From Agromyces protaetiae (lineage in GTDB: Bacteria; Actinomycetota; Actinomycetes; Actinomycetales; Microbacteriaceae): a DNA stretch of 64,000 nt. This document shows, one piece after another, positions 36,001 through 43,316 of this stretch (position 1 is the first letter of the stretch; every line of letters begins with the position of its first letter). A program made the position numbers and the translations under genes. Location: assembly GCF_004135405.1 (NCBI RefSeq), contig NZ_CP035491.1, forward strand, positions 2,232,001 through 2,296,000, read 5' to 3'. The notes below the pieces were generated by a model. The model saw only the letters and a program-made list of their open reading frames with translations. It searched no databases and was not told where the DNA came from.

Positions 36001-37112
36001 GCCTCGGTTGCGTGCTGCTCGGCCCGTGCGATCTCGCGTTCGCTCTGCACGTGCGGGCTGTCGCGCAGCGCCTCGCGCTCGGCCTCGCGCTCCGTGCGTT
36101 CGGCGCGCAGTTCGGCGAGCTCGGTGACAGCCGCATCGCGCACGGCGACGTGGGCGTCGTGGTCGGCGGTGACGGCGATGATCTCGCGGCCGAGCCGGTC
36201 GTGCTCGGCCTGGTCGCGTCGCGGACCCTCGGCGCGGCGGCGCAGGAGCACCTGCGCGTAGGCGCGGTAGTGCTCGAGGAACGACGAGAGGGAGCGGCGC
36301 ACGTCGACGAGTCCGGCGAGCTCGTCGCGCACCTCGTCGAGGGAGCGCAGGCCGTTTGCGACCGAAGCGATGACGTCGTCGCCGACCGGGGTCAGCGAGC
36401 CCGAGAGCGCGCTGTCGAGTGCGCTCTCACTCGGGCGCTTCGAGAGTTGGGGGGCGCGGATCTGGAGCAGGAGTTCCATGAGCTCGGTGTAGCGGCGTTC
36501 ACCGAGCCTGAAGAGCCGTTCGTCGACCGCCCGCCGGTACTGCGTCTTCGACTCGTAGACATGGCCAGCACCGAGCGACTCCAGCGCATCGTCGAGCCGC
36601 GCCTTGCCGAGCACAACGCGGGAGTCGTCGGTGAGGGAGAACTCGTCGCCCACGCGCGCGGAGGTGACGAAGAACCAGTGCTTCGCGATGCCGGGCTTGC
36701 CGCGCACCGCCTTGAGGCCGGCGCCGATGGTCGTGAATTGCGCGACGCCCTGCTCGTCGAGGCGACCGAACTCGAGCCAGGTGTAGCCGGTTCGTTCGCT
36801 GTTCGGGTGTTCGCCTCCGAGCAGCAGGTTCCACTCCATGCGCTTCTGGCGGTCGCCGTCGGGTTCGATGCGGTGCGCCGACAGATCGCCGTCGAGAAGG
36901 AACGGCAGCGTCAGCGCGAGCACCTTAGACTTGCCGGCGCCGTTGTTGCCGCGCAGCAGCAGTCGGCCATCGACGAACGGGAACACCTCGTCGTCGTAGT
37001 AGAAGAGGTCGACGAGGCCGAGGCGCAGGGGCATCCACCTGGCCGACGTGGGCATCGGCAGGGGCCGGCTCGCGGCATCCGTACGCGGGGATGCGATGGT
37101 GAGGTCGGTCAC
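33015..37112 (-). CDS. jetC: Wadjet JetC, SMC-like ATPase
   Basis: A 1365-residue SMC/MukB-type ATPase (TIGR02680), the motor of Wadjet loop extrusion. Walker A is RGNNGAGKSK (55-63); long Ala/Glu/Arg coiled coils fill about 300-1150 with a hinge-like globular region (near 600-700); the ABC signature ASGGERVLA is near 1245 and Walker B VMLDEAFAGVDDD near 1280. All catalytic motifs are intact. Start GTG 37112 has GGAGG upstream and overlaps the jetB stop by 4 bases; the stop overlaps jetD by 4. Confidence 0.95.
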   Translation of the reverse strand: MTDLTIASPRTDAASRPLPMPTSARWMPLRLGLVDLFYYDDEVFPFVDGRLLLRGNNGAGKSKVLALTLPFLLDGDLSAHRIEPDGDRQKRMEWNLLLGGEHPNSERTGYTWLEFGRLDEQGVAQFTTIGAGLKAVRGKPGIAKHWFFVTSARVGDEFSLTDDSRVVLGKARLDDALESLGAGHVYESKTQYRRAVDERLFRLGERRYTELMELLLQIRAPQLSKRPSESALDSALSGSLTPVGDDVIASVANGLRSLDEVRDELAGLVDVRRSLSSFLEHYRAYAQVLLRRRAEGPRRDQAEHDRLGREIIAVTADHDAHVAVRDAAVTELAELRAERTEREAEREALRDSPHVQSEREIARAEQHATEATERAATASKQAARAVEAAQAARTESETAARTAGAQRAAVESTLATATKAAKAAGLDASHGVALDAASESAVAADRTAAGARIAARREALARIARLRTDLAAAEQDAGRARTADADAESRWAEATARAAEADDAVETAITQHLDAVQAAVGRLAELSVEDAAVEAYADWVRVRDGVDPLASALQAAATVRRAELHAERERTRLQRTEQIGVRDDLRAEIGALESGTVREPEAWPTRIQSGPESLPLWRAVGFADGLDEAECAGLEAALEASGLLTAVLHADGAVRSPDHGEVLLSADAPAVAGPSLADVLAVELPADSAVTADAVAAVLHAIGLGEQDAPAWASTSGAFGLGPARGAWTVDSARYIGETARAAARAARLEVARAELAEAQRLIAGLEDVLTGIDGRLGRITAEAGAVPSPSALVTLERDATTAHVRVESSAADRVRTASALATAIANRDARAVELETDAAMLGLPTAPAELDALAGALDAYERATTDFAHGAVQWLTAAESAGGARRRADAATASADEYAVEASRTDDDALRARTYAETVRARFGAAVESYRAEVEAADAALRKLGKTIDETNASREASALDAAKSESRLEALRADLARAAASRTASIDALRATVALGIAEVAMPAAEFPSTIEEWTATAGVHAARAIESGLADIDHSDVRSDRLTTAVATRITELQRDLSRHDYEVAVVQADAGTRVFVSARGSETTLPALDASLAAQIEQHERLLSAREREIIQNHLVTEVGTQLSELIGAADRQIAELNQELRTRPTSTGMVLRVRWIPRGDGPGGLAEARRILGSVGDVWSDEERTALGDFLQARIAAVRDDDETGNWYDHLGAALDYRGWHRFVVERKQGDNWRAATGPASGGERVLAASIPLFAAASSHYRTAADPHAPRLVMLDEAFAGVDDDSRANCLGLLAEFDLDVVMTSEREWGCYAEVPGLSIAQLSRFDDTPTVHVQLWRWDGRRRERIGEDAPTAADGELW

Positions 37113-38269
37113 GGTTTCGGGCCTCCGAGGATGATGGGTTCGGACACGCTGAAGCGGGCGATCGCGGGGTTCACGCGGACGACCGCCCCGTCCAGGGCAA
37201 CGAGGCGCAGCGCGTGCAGCGTGGTGAGGGCGGTCTCGACGAGGCCAACCTCGGCGCCTGGCTCGCTCGCGCCGCCGCGCCAGTACGACGCGAAACGCGG
37301 CGCGATGCCGCGAACGTACGCGTGCAGGTCCGCGATGGTGCGGTCGCCGACCGCTGCCAGGTGCTCGGCGACGAGGAGGGTGACGTGGCCTTCGGTGCCC
37401 TTGGCGGGCATCCGCTGGTCGGTGAGGTCGTCGTCGAGGTCGACCATCGCGATGCCCTCCAGCCGGATCTCTGGAACGAGGCCCGAGAACTCGCCGATCC
37501 GCCGGATGATCGCGCCGCGCTGGGTGCGCAGATACGCGGCCTCGTCGTCGTCGAGGTCGTCGAACATGAGGATCGGGTCGTCGAGCAGGCGCCGGGTGAG
37601 TGACTGGCGCAGCCGCAGATTGCGCAGCTCTTCGGTGGGCGGCAGGCCGCGGTCGCGGATCGCCTCGATGCGTGAGCGGGTGTCGCCGCCGGCCACCGTC
37701 GATGGCGGGCGACGGGTGACGAGGAGCTCGGCGAGCACGTGCCGGGAGACGTCGTAGAGCGCGTCGCCCGTCGACTGGGTGAACTCGCGCTCGTCGCCGA
37801 CGACGCGATCGAGGACGCCCCACTCCAGGAGCATCCGCACGGCCTCGACGAAGTCACGGCGCTCGTCGTAGCCCTCGAGGCTGAAGGTGAACCCGATCGC
37901 CGCGAGCTCGGGATGCTGCGCCTGCAGCGTCACCTGCTCCGCGAGCCGCCCGAGCGCGATCTGCGCGTCGGAGCGCTCCAGCACGGCGAGGCAGAGCATG
38001 AGCAGCACGTAGCGCCGTCGGGAGAACGGCACGCCGCGCAGCGCGAACGGGTGGGTGCCGTCGTCGAGCACGGCCGGCTCGCGGTGCAGTCGTACGAGCG
38101 TGCTGTCGAGGTGCAGCACCCAGCCGGTCTCGCGGTCGAACCAGTCGCGCAAGTGCTGCGCGTGCCGACGGACGAGCCGGAACGCCTCCACGTCGCTCGA
38201 TCGGATGAGCGGCCGTTTCAGCAGCAGCCGGGCGGCCAGTTGGCGGTCGTCGATGCCCGATGCGCTCAC
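37109..38269 (-). CDS. jetB: Wadjet JetB, kite-like subunit
   Basis: A 386-residue TIGR02678-family protein, the small winged-helix (kite-like) partner of the SMC in Wadjet. Features: RQLAARLLLKRPLI, a DWFDRETGWVLHLD strand, RRYVLLMLCLAVLE, LEWGVLDRVVGDE (winged helix), and TEGHVTLLVAEHLA. GTG 38269 begins MSASGIDDRQLAAR and shares the GTGA overlap with the reconstructed jetA stop at 38266. Confidence 0.92.
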   Translation of the reverse strand: MSASGIDDRQLAARLLLKRPLIRSSDVEAFRLVRRHAQHLRDWFDRETGWVLHLDSTLVRLHREPAVLDDGTHPFALRGVPFSRRRYVLLMLCLAVLERSDAQIALGRLAEQVTLQAQHPELAAIGFTFSLEGYDERRDFVEAVRMLLEWGVLDRVVGDEREFTQSTGDALYDVSRHVLAELLVTRRPPSTVAGGDTRSRIEAIRDRGLPPTEELRNLRLRQSLTRRLLDDPILMFDDLDDDEAAYLRTQRGAIIRRIGEFSGLVPEIRLEGIAMVDLDDDLTDQRMPAKGTEGHVTLLVAEHLAAVGDRTIADLHAYVRGIAPRFASYWRGGASEPGAEVGLVETALTTLHALRLVALDGAVVRVNPAIARFSVSEPIILGGPKP

Positions 38270-39884
38270 GCGATGCTCCGCTCGGCGAGGGGGCCGAAGC
38301 CGCCTTGTCGCCGACCGAGAGGTCGACGATGCGCACGAGGTGGTTCGGCCCGTGCAGCGTGCCGCGCTCGGTGGGGAGGGCGACGGTGCGGCCGTCGTCG
38401 AGTTCGGTGAGTTCGATGCGCATCGTGCCGTCGCTCGAAGCAGTGGCAACGTGCCGTTCGCCCGGGCGCTTGCGCACGAGCGCGTCGCCGAGCAGCGTGA
38501 GGAACAGCCCGAAGGACGCCGAGTCGAGCCCGGCGAGTGCCTTGAGCTCGACGGCCCCGTCGGTCGCGAGCCGGCGCCGTGCGGACACGATCTGCTCCGA
38601 CTGCTCGCGCAGCTTGAGCGCGAGCATCGCGCGGTCGGCTGAACGGTCGATGACCCGGTTCGGGCGGCCTTGTCGTTCGTACGAGCCGGTGCGGCGCAGT
38701 TGCGGGGAGATTTCGACGGGCGGCGCCTCCGCCCAGGGAGCTCCGACGAGGGTCGGGTCGTCGTTCCAGCGCTGCCAGGTCTCGGCGTCGACGGCGAGGT
38801 GCCGGGGCGCGTAGAGCCCGAATGCCGAGCGAGCGAGGGCGTGGCGCTCGGAGTCATCCTGCGCGGTCTCGAACCACACGGCGAGTGTGAGGTAGTCGGT
38901 CGAGCGGTCGCTGCGACCGGATCGCCGCGCCTGGACGGCGCGCACGGCGTCGAGCAGCGAGGGGATCGCGGCGAGGGCCGACTTGCGCAGCAGCCGCGAC
39001 TGGCTCTCGCGGCCGTCCTCGACGACGAACCAGGCGTGCAGCCCGGCCCAGCGGGTCGCCCAGGAGGTCTTCACCCGATCGCGCTCCGCTCGCGCGTCCG
39101 GATCGTCCGGGTCGGGGGCTGCTGATGCAGCCTCGCGCTCGGCGAGCGCATCGAGCGCATCGTCGAGTCGTCCCGCGTCGATAGCGAGCAGAATGCCGGC
39201 GATCTGCGGGCCCCGAACCGTCAGATCCTGGATGAAGGTGTCGAGGTAGTCGATGAGGCGTGACTTATAGGCGAGGAAGGCGGACTCGTCGGCATCGGTG
39301 AGTTCGATAGTGCGCTGCAGCGAACCCATGAACGCGCTCGCGTTTTCGGCGAGCTCGGTGAAGCGCGCGGTGAGCGAGGTCAGGCTCGCCTGCAATGTGC
39401 CGAGATCGAAATCATCGGCCGCGAGCAACTGGTCGATCTGCTTCAGTAACACGGCGATGTCGTCGAGCGCCACGGCCTGCAGGGCGCCGCGCCGACCGAG
39501 GTGCTCGTCATAGGCGTCGAGCGCCCGCTCGGCGGCTTCGCCCGCACGACTGAGCTGGAAGAGCCGCCGACGCCGATAGAAGTCGGCGACCTGTGCGACC
39601 CGCCCCGTGTCGGGGGTCGCGAGCAGGTTCTGCCATTCCACGAGCCGATCGAGGGCCTCGGTGACGGCATCGATCGACGCCGGCTCCGTGGCATCGCTGC
39701 GCTGCATGCCGGCCAGCACGTCTTCAGGTCGCAGGTGCACCTGGAACCGGTCCTTGGCAGCGACGAATGCGCGCATCACCCGTCGGTACAGCGGCGAGAG
39801 CTCGACATCGAGATGCCGGAACACGGTGTAGGACGGTTCGGGGGGAGCGGTCACGGGTGCGTTTCTACCAGGGAGTTCTGACAT
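38266..39884 (-). pseudogene. jetA: Wadjet JetA, kleisin-like subunit, with C-terminal one-base frameshift
   Basis: A TIGR02677-family protein, the kleisin-like bridge of the Wadjet SMC complex. About 528 residues are normal, from SYTVFRHLDVELSPLYRRVMRAF to GPNHLVRIVDLSVGDKA. The frame then passes into jetB without a stop. Restoring one G in AAGGCGGC near 38300 gives a short tail, AGFGPLAERSIA, ending in TGA at 38266 that overlaps the jetB GTG exactly as the other Jet junctions do. The complete protein would have 539 residues. The overlap signature argues strongly that the missing base is an error or very recent. ATG 39884 is used; GTG 39854 is an alternative. Confidence 0.88.
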
Positions 39885-39937
39885 GGGGCTGCGCGATCTA
39901 GATTCCGACGGTGCTCAGAGGCGTTGCCCCGCGACCG

Positions 39938-41167
39938 TCAGCCGGCGAGCAGCCGCTCGAGGTGCGCTTCGCCGACGATCGGGATGCCGTAGGCGCGGGC
40001 CTTCGCGGCTTTGCCCGAGAGGGAGTCGGGGTCAGCGGCGATGACGAGCTTCACCTGCTGGGTCACCGCGGGACGGGGCACGAAACCCGCCGCCTCAATG
40101 CGGCGGTGCCATTCCGAACGGGGCGCCGAGAGCTCGCCGGTGATGACGAGGTGGTCGCCGGGCTGCAGCGCGAAGGCTGTGGGTGCCAGCACGATGATTT
40201 CGCGAGCTTCGGTGACGCCGGTCGGACCGTTGATCGCGGCAGCCAGGCGGTCGCCCGGAACCGCGAGCAGCTTCGCTACCGCGGCGAGGTCGGCGATCTC
40301 GTCGACCTCGAGCACGCCGTCGGCCCACGCGACGTCGACCAGTGCGTCGAAGTACCGCTCGTGCAGCGTCTCGCAGGTCGAACGGGAGATACCGAGCTCC
40401 TCGGCGAGTGCGACGAGCGAGTCGGCTTCATGGGCCGAGAGGTGCCGATCGAGCAGGGCCCGGTCGAGCAGGGCGAGGTACTGCTGCTGCTCGACGGGGC
40501 CGGCGAACTCGGGGAGCTTCACAGTGATCCGCACCAGGAACTCGGCCGGTGCCGGTGCCGTGTTCGCGGGGCGAGGCATCCAATCGCGCGCAGCCGCGCC
40601 GGTGGGCGACGGCCAGCTCGCCTCGGAAGCCCGATCGAGGGTGCCCCACCAGAATCCGTCCTCGGCGAGCAGGAGGTACTCGCTGAGCAGGAGCGCCGTC
40701 GCGTGCGCATCGGCGGCGGCCTGGTGGGCATCCCCGATCTCGATATCGAAGGCGGCGCAGCAGTCGGCCAGTGCACGCCCCGCGCCCGGCAGCAGTTGGC
40801 GTGCGAGCAGCATCGTGCACAGGGATGCCTCGTCGAACGCCGGTGCCGCGTAGCCGGCGCGAGCGAACTCCGCCGCGAGGAACCCCAGGTCGAAACGCGC
40901 GTTGTGCGCGACGACGACCCGACCCGCCAGGAGCCGCAGCAGCTCGTCGGCGACCTCTATGAACCGCGGCGCCCGCATCACGTCCGCGGCGCGCACCCCG
41001 TGAACGTGCACCGGCCCGAGGTCGCGCTCGGGGTTCACGAGCGTGTCCCATTCCCCGGTGATTCGGCCGGCTTCGTTCACATGGACGACCGCGATCTCGA
41101 CGATTCGATCGCCGTAGCGCGGGCTGAATCCAGTGGTCTCGAGATCGACGACGGCATAGCCGGGCAT
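39938..41167 (-). CDS. DEDDh 3'-5' exonuclease with C-terminal BRCT domain
   Basis: A 409-residue protein. The N-terminal DnaQ-like exonuclease (1-170) shows VVDLETTG (Asp, Glu), VVAHNARFDLGFL (Asp) and HQAAADAHAT (His and Asp), completing the DEDDh set. A middle helical region has a TerB-like feel (LALLDRALLDRHLSAHEADSL, VAWADGVLEVDE). The C terminus (about 325-409) is a BRCT domain like that of NAD-dependent ligase. It lies 53 bases upstream of jetA on the same strand with no terminator between, so it may be the first gene of the Wadjet transcript. Confidence 0.88.
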   Translation of the reverse strand: MPGYAVVDLETTGFSPRYGDRIVEIAVVHVNEAGRITGEWDTLVNPERDLGPVHVHGVRAADVMRAPRFIEVADELLRLLAGRVVVAHNARFDLGFLAAEFARAGYAAPAFDEASLCTMLLARQLLPGAGRALADCCAAFDIEIGDAHQAAADAHATALLLSEYLLLAEDGFWWGTLDRASEASWPSPTGAAARDWMPRPANTAPAPAEFLVRITVKLPEFAGPVEQQQYLALLDRALLDRHLSAHEADSLVALAEELGISRSTCETLHERYFDALVDVAWADGVLEVDEIADLAAVAKLLAVPGDRLAAAINGPTGVTEAREIIVLAPTAFALQPGDHLVITGELSAPRSEWHRRIEAAGFVPRPAVTQQVKLVIAADPDSLSGKAAKARAYGIPIVGEAHLERLLAG

Positions 41168-41348
41168 GGATGCTCCGTTCGGGTCGGAGGAAGAGGGGAA
41201 GTAGGGCGCTTGGATGCTACGGGGCAGCGGAGACGGGCGGCATCCCCCAATTCTGGGCGGAGTTCACGCTGGCTCGTCGCGTCGCCAGGATGAGCAAGCA
41301 GCACGGCAAGGGCCGGGCGTGAGCGGCATTCGGAGACGGGTACGCCGC

Positions 41349-41390
41349 GCACGGCGATCGAACTGCAGCACGGTGATCGAACTGCAGCAC
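41349..41390. repeat. 19-base tandem duplication
   Basis: GCACGGYGATCGAACTGCA is repeated twice head-to-tail (41349 and 41368) with GCAC of a third copy. It lies in decayed sequence between the exonuclease and the IS element. Confidence 0.85.
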
Positions 41391-41570
41391 TCCGGCCTAC
41401 AGCACTACCGGTCTGCGGCTGTCCGCCTGGAACACCTTCGGAAGCTCACGAACGGCACCGAGCACGCCGCCGACATCGACGAATTCATCGCCGACCTCCG
41501 CCTGGCGAACAAGCGGTGCCCGCGCCTCCAACAGGAGCTCGATCGGGTTCGATTGCCCGTCGACCGCTGA
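41371..41570 (+). pseudogene. Possible C-terminal remnant of a gene left of the IS element
   Basis: Between 41168 and 41582 there is no full gene. The plus-strand frame ending at TGA 41568 reads HYRSAAVRLEHLRKLTNG, IDEFIADLRLANKR and CPRLQQELDRVRLP, which looks like the tail of a real helical protein but has no start codon. Another fragment, ending at TGA 41320, reads GGIPQFWAEFTLARRVAR. Both may be debris of genes destroyed by insertion and deletion. The family is not recognised with confidence. Confidence 0.3.
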
Positions 41571-41582
41571 GGCCGGTCGCGG

Positions 41583-42686
41583 TGTGATGTCCAGGGACGT
41601 TGCATCGGAACACGGCCCTGATCTGCTGAAGGGCGAAGGCCTCCGGTTGTGAAGTGGAGCTGTTCAAGGAAGCGCTTCGACGACTGGAGGCCTTCATGTC
41701 CCACGCTAACGCGCTGCTGACTCCGCGCGCTCGACTTCGCCTGGCACGCCTGATCATCGACGAGCACTGGTCGCCGCCGGTCGCGGCGAAGATGTTCATG
41801 GTCTCGTCCGTGACCGCCCGCAAGTGGGCCGCCCGCTACCGCACCGAGGGGATCGCCGGGATGGCTGACCGCTCGAGCCGGCCCCGTTCGATGCCGGCCA
41901 AGACGCCGCGGCCAATGGTCAAACAGATCGTCAAAGCCCGGTGGCGCCGCCGCCTCGGTCCCGCGCAGATCGCCGGCGAACTCGGCCTGCCGACCTCGAC
42001 CGTGCACGCCGTCCTGGTGCGCTGCCGGATCAACCGGCTGGGCCGCATCGACCGCGTCACGGGCGAGGCGATCCGCCGCTACGAGCACGACCACCCCGGC
42101 TCGCTGATCCACGTCGACGTCACGAAGTTCGGCAACATCCCCGACGGCGGCGGCTGGCGCTACGTCGGACGACAGCAGGGCGAGAGACACCGGCAAGCCA
42201 CCGCCCGCCGCACAGGCAACCGCAATGCGCTCTATGAGCCGAAAGTCGGCACCGCCTACGTGCACACCGTCATCGATGACCACTCCCGTGTCGCCTACGC
42301 CGAGATCTGTGCCGACGACAAGGCCGCGACTGCAGTCGAGGTCCTGCGTCGCGCGGTCGCCTGGTTCGCCGAGCGAGGCGTGGCCGTCGAACGCGTGATC
42401 TCCGACAACGGGTCGGCGTACAAGTCCTACGACTGGCGCGACGCGTGCATCGAGCTCGGCATCACGATGAAGAAGACCCGCCCGTACCGCCCGCAGACCA
42501 ACGGCAAGATCGAACGCTTCCACCGAACCCTCGCGGACGGCTGGGCCTATGCGCGCTTCTACGGCTCAGAGACCGAACGTCGCGACGCTCTGCCCGACTG
42601 GCTGCACTTCTACAATCACCACAGGCACCACTCCGCGATCGGAGCCCCGCCCACCAGCAGACTCAACAACCTGCCTGGACATCACA
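41583..42686 (+). mobile_element. IS481-family insertion sequence
   Basis: A 1104-base element bounded by perfect 13-base inverted repeats, TGTGATGTCCAGG (41583-41595) and CCTGGACATCACA (42674-42686), with the TGT..ACA ends of the family. IS481 targets NCTAGN; the right flank is TCTAGG, which fits, but the left flank is TCGCGG, so the expected target duplication is not preserved. Confidence 0.88.
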
Positions 42687-42691
42687 TCTAG
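41696..42691 (+). CDS. IS481-family transposase
   Basis: A 331-residue DDE transposase. Helix-turn-helix domains occupy about 1-110 (SVTARKWAARYRTEG; GPAQIAGELGLPTSTVH). The rve catalytic core has Asp in HVDVTKFG (near 140), Asp in ISDNGSAY (near 236) and Glu in NGKIERFHR (near 271). ATG 41696 follows a GGAGG site. The stop codon TAG at 42689 lies just outside the right inverted repeat and is part of the CTAG target, so insertion supplies the stop. The frame is intact and probably active. Confidence 0.93.
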   Translation: MSHANALLTPRARLRLARLIIDEHWSPPVAAKMFMVSSVTARKWAARYRTEGIAGMADRSSRPRSMPAKTPRPMVKQIVKARWRRRLGPAQIAGELGLPTSTVHAVLVRCRINRLGRIDRVTGEAIRRYEHDHPGSLIHVDVTKFGNIPDGGGWRYVGRQQGERHRQATARRTGNRNALYEPKVGTAYVHTVIDDHSRVAYAEICADDKAATAVEVLRRAVAWFAERGVAVERVISDNGSAYKSYDWRDACIELGITMKKTRPYRPQTNGKIERFHRTLADGWAYARFYGSETERRDALPDWLHFYNHHRHHSAIGAPPTSRLNNLPGHHI

Positions 42692-42765
42692 GGCATCACC
42701 CCAGTGACATCCGGCGTCTCTCCTAGCCTGTGGCCATCGATTCGTTCACGAACCTGGAGGACACC

Positions 42766-42906
42766 ATGCCGAAGCAAACCGGCACCATGACCCGTTTCGC
42801 GCGCAAGTGGGGTGAGGTTCTCACAGGCCTCGCGGGACTGCTCATCTCGGGCGGGGTGGTGATCTCGGTGCTCGCATCCCACGAGGCCGGACTCTTCACG
42901 GCCTGA
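42766..42906 (+). CDS. 46-residue single-pass membrane protein
   Basis: A small gene with a strong GGAGG site 5 bases before ATG 42766. It encodes a basic N terminus (MTRFARKWGEV) and one hydrophobic helix (LTGLAGLLISGGVVISVLA). It has its own hairpin terminator. Function unknown; it lies 80 bases from the IS element and just upstream of the putative defence cassette, so a link to either is only positional. Confidence 0.55.
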   Translation: MPKQTGTMTRFARKWGEVLTGLAGLLISGGVVISVLASHEAGLFTA

Positions 42907-42927
42907 GGCGGTCGCCACACGCTCAAA

Positions 42928-42963
42928 CCCCGCTTCGGTGGGTCGCCCGACCCGAATGCGGGG
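42928..42963 (+). terminator. Hairpin after the small membrane protein gene
   Basis: CCCCGC-TTCGG-TG-GGTC pairs imperfectly with GACCC-GAA-TGCGGGG around GCCC, separating the small gene from the cassette that follows. Confidence 0.6.
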
Positions 42964-42982
42964 CGGGCGGCCCTCGTCTGTC

Positions 42983-42988
42983 TATGCT
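42983..42988 (+). promoter_or_regulatory. Candidate -10 of the three-gene cassette
   Basis: TATGCT is followed 7 bases later by GTG 42996, so the transcript would start at or next to the start codon and be leaderless. No clear -35 is seen. Confidence 0.4.
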
Positions 42989-42995
42989 GAGCGAC

Positions 42996-43316
42996 GTGAC
43001 GAGTGAACAAGTGACGGCCGCCCTCCGCACGTTCATCGCAGAACGGGACTGGGAGCAGTTCCATACGCCTGAGAATCTCGCGAAGTCGATCGCGATCGAG
43101 GCGGGGGAGCTGCTCGAGGAATTCCAGTGGGCACCCGAGTTCGACGCCGATCGTGTTCGCTTGGAACTCGCAGACGTACTGACCTACTGCTACGAACTCG
43201 CCGACCGTCTCGGCGTCGACCCCGAAGCGGCCATTCTCGAGAAACTCGAGATCACAAGGCGGAAGTATCCCGTTGAGGTCTCCCGTGGGCGGAGCGCCAA
43301 GTATGACCGGCTTTGA
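42996..43316 (+). CDS. MazG-like NTP pyrophosphohydrolase
   Basis: A 106-residue all-alpha NTP pyrophosphatase of the MazG-like superfamily, which hydrolyses nucleoside triphosphates to monophosphates. The metal-binding helices are visible: SIAIEAGELLEEFQW (ExxE type) and LELADVLTYCYELA (ExxD type). GTG 42996 is preferred because a -10 element lies just upstream; ATG 42984 would add four residues and has no ribosome site. It overlaps the next gene by 14 bases, so the two are translated together. In this setting it may deplete nucleotides or act on a modified nucleotide; that is inference. Confidence 0.85.
   Translation: MTSEQVTAALRTFIAERDWEQFHTPENLAKSIAIEAGELLEEFQWAPEFDADRVRLELADVLTYCYELADRLGVDPEAAILEKLEITRRKYPVEVSRGRSAKYDRL

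Noticed and set aside
43273-43302. Upstream start for the GIY-YIG/DUF2075 gene
   Set aside because: It would lengthen the overlap with the MazG-like gene, and ATG 43303 has a better-placed ribosome site.
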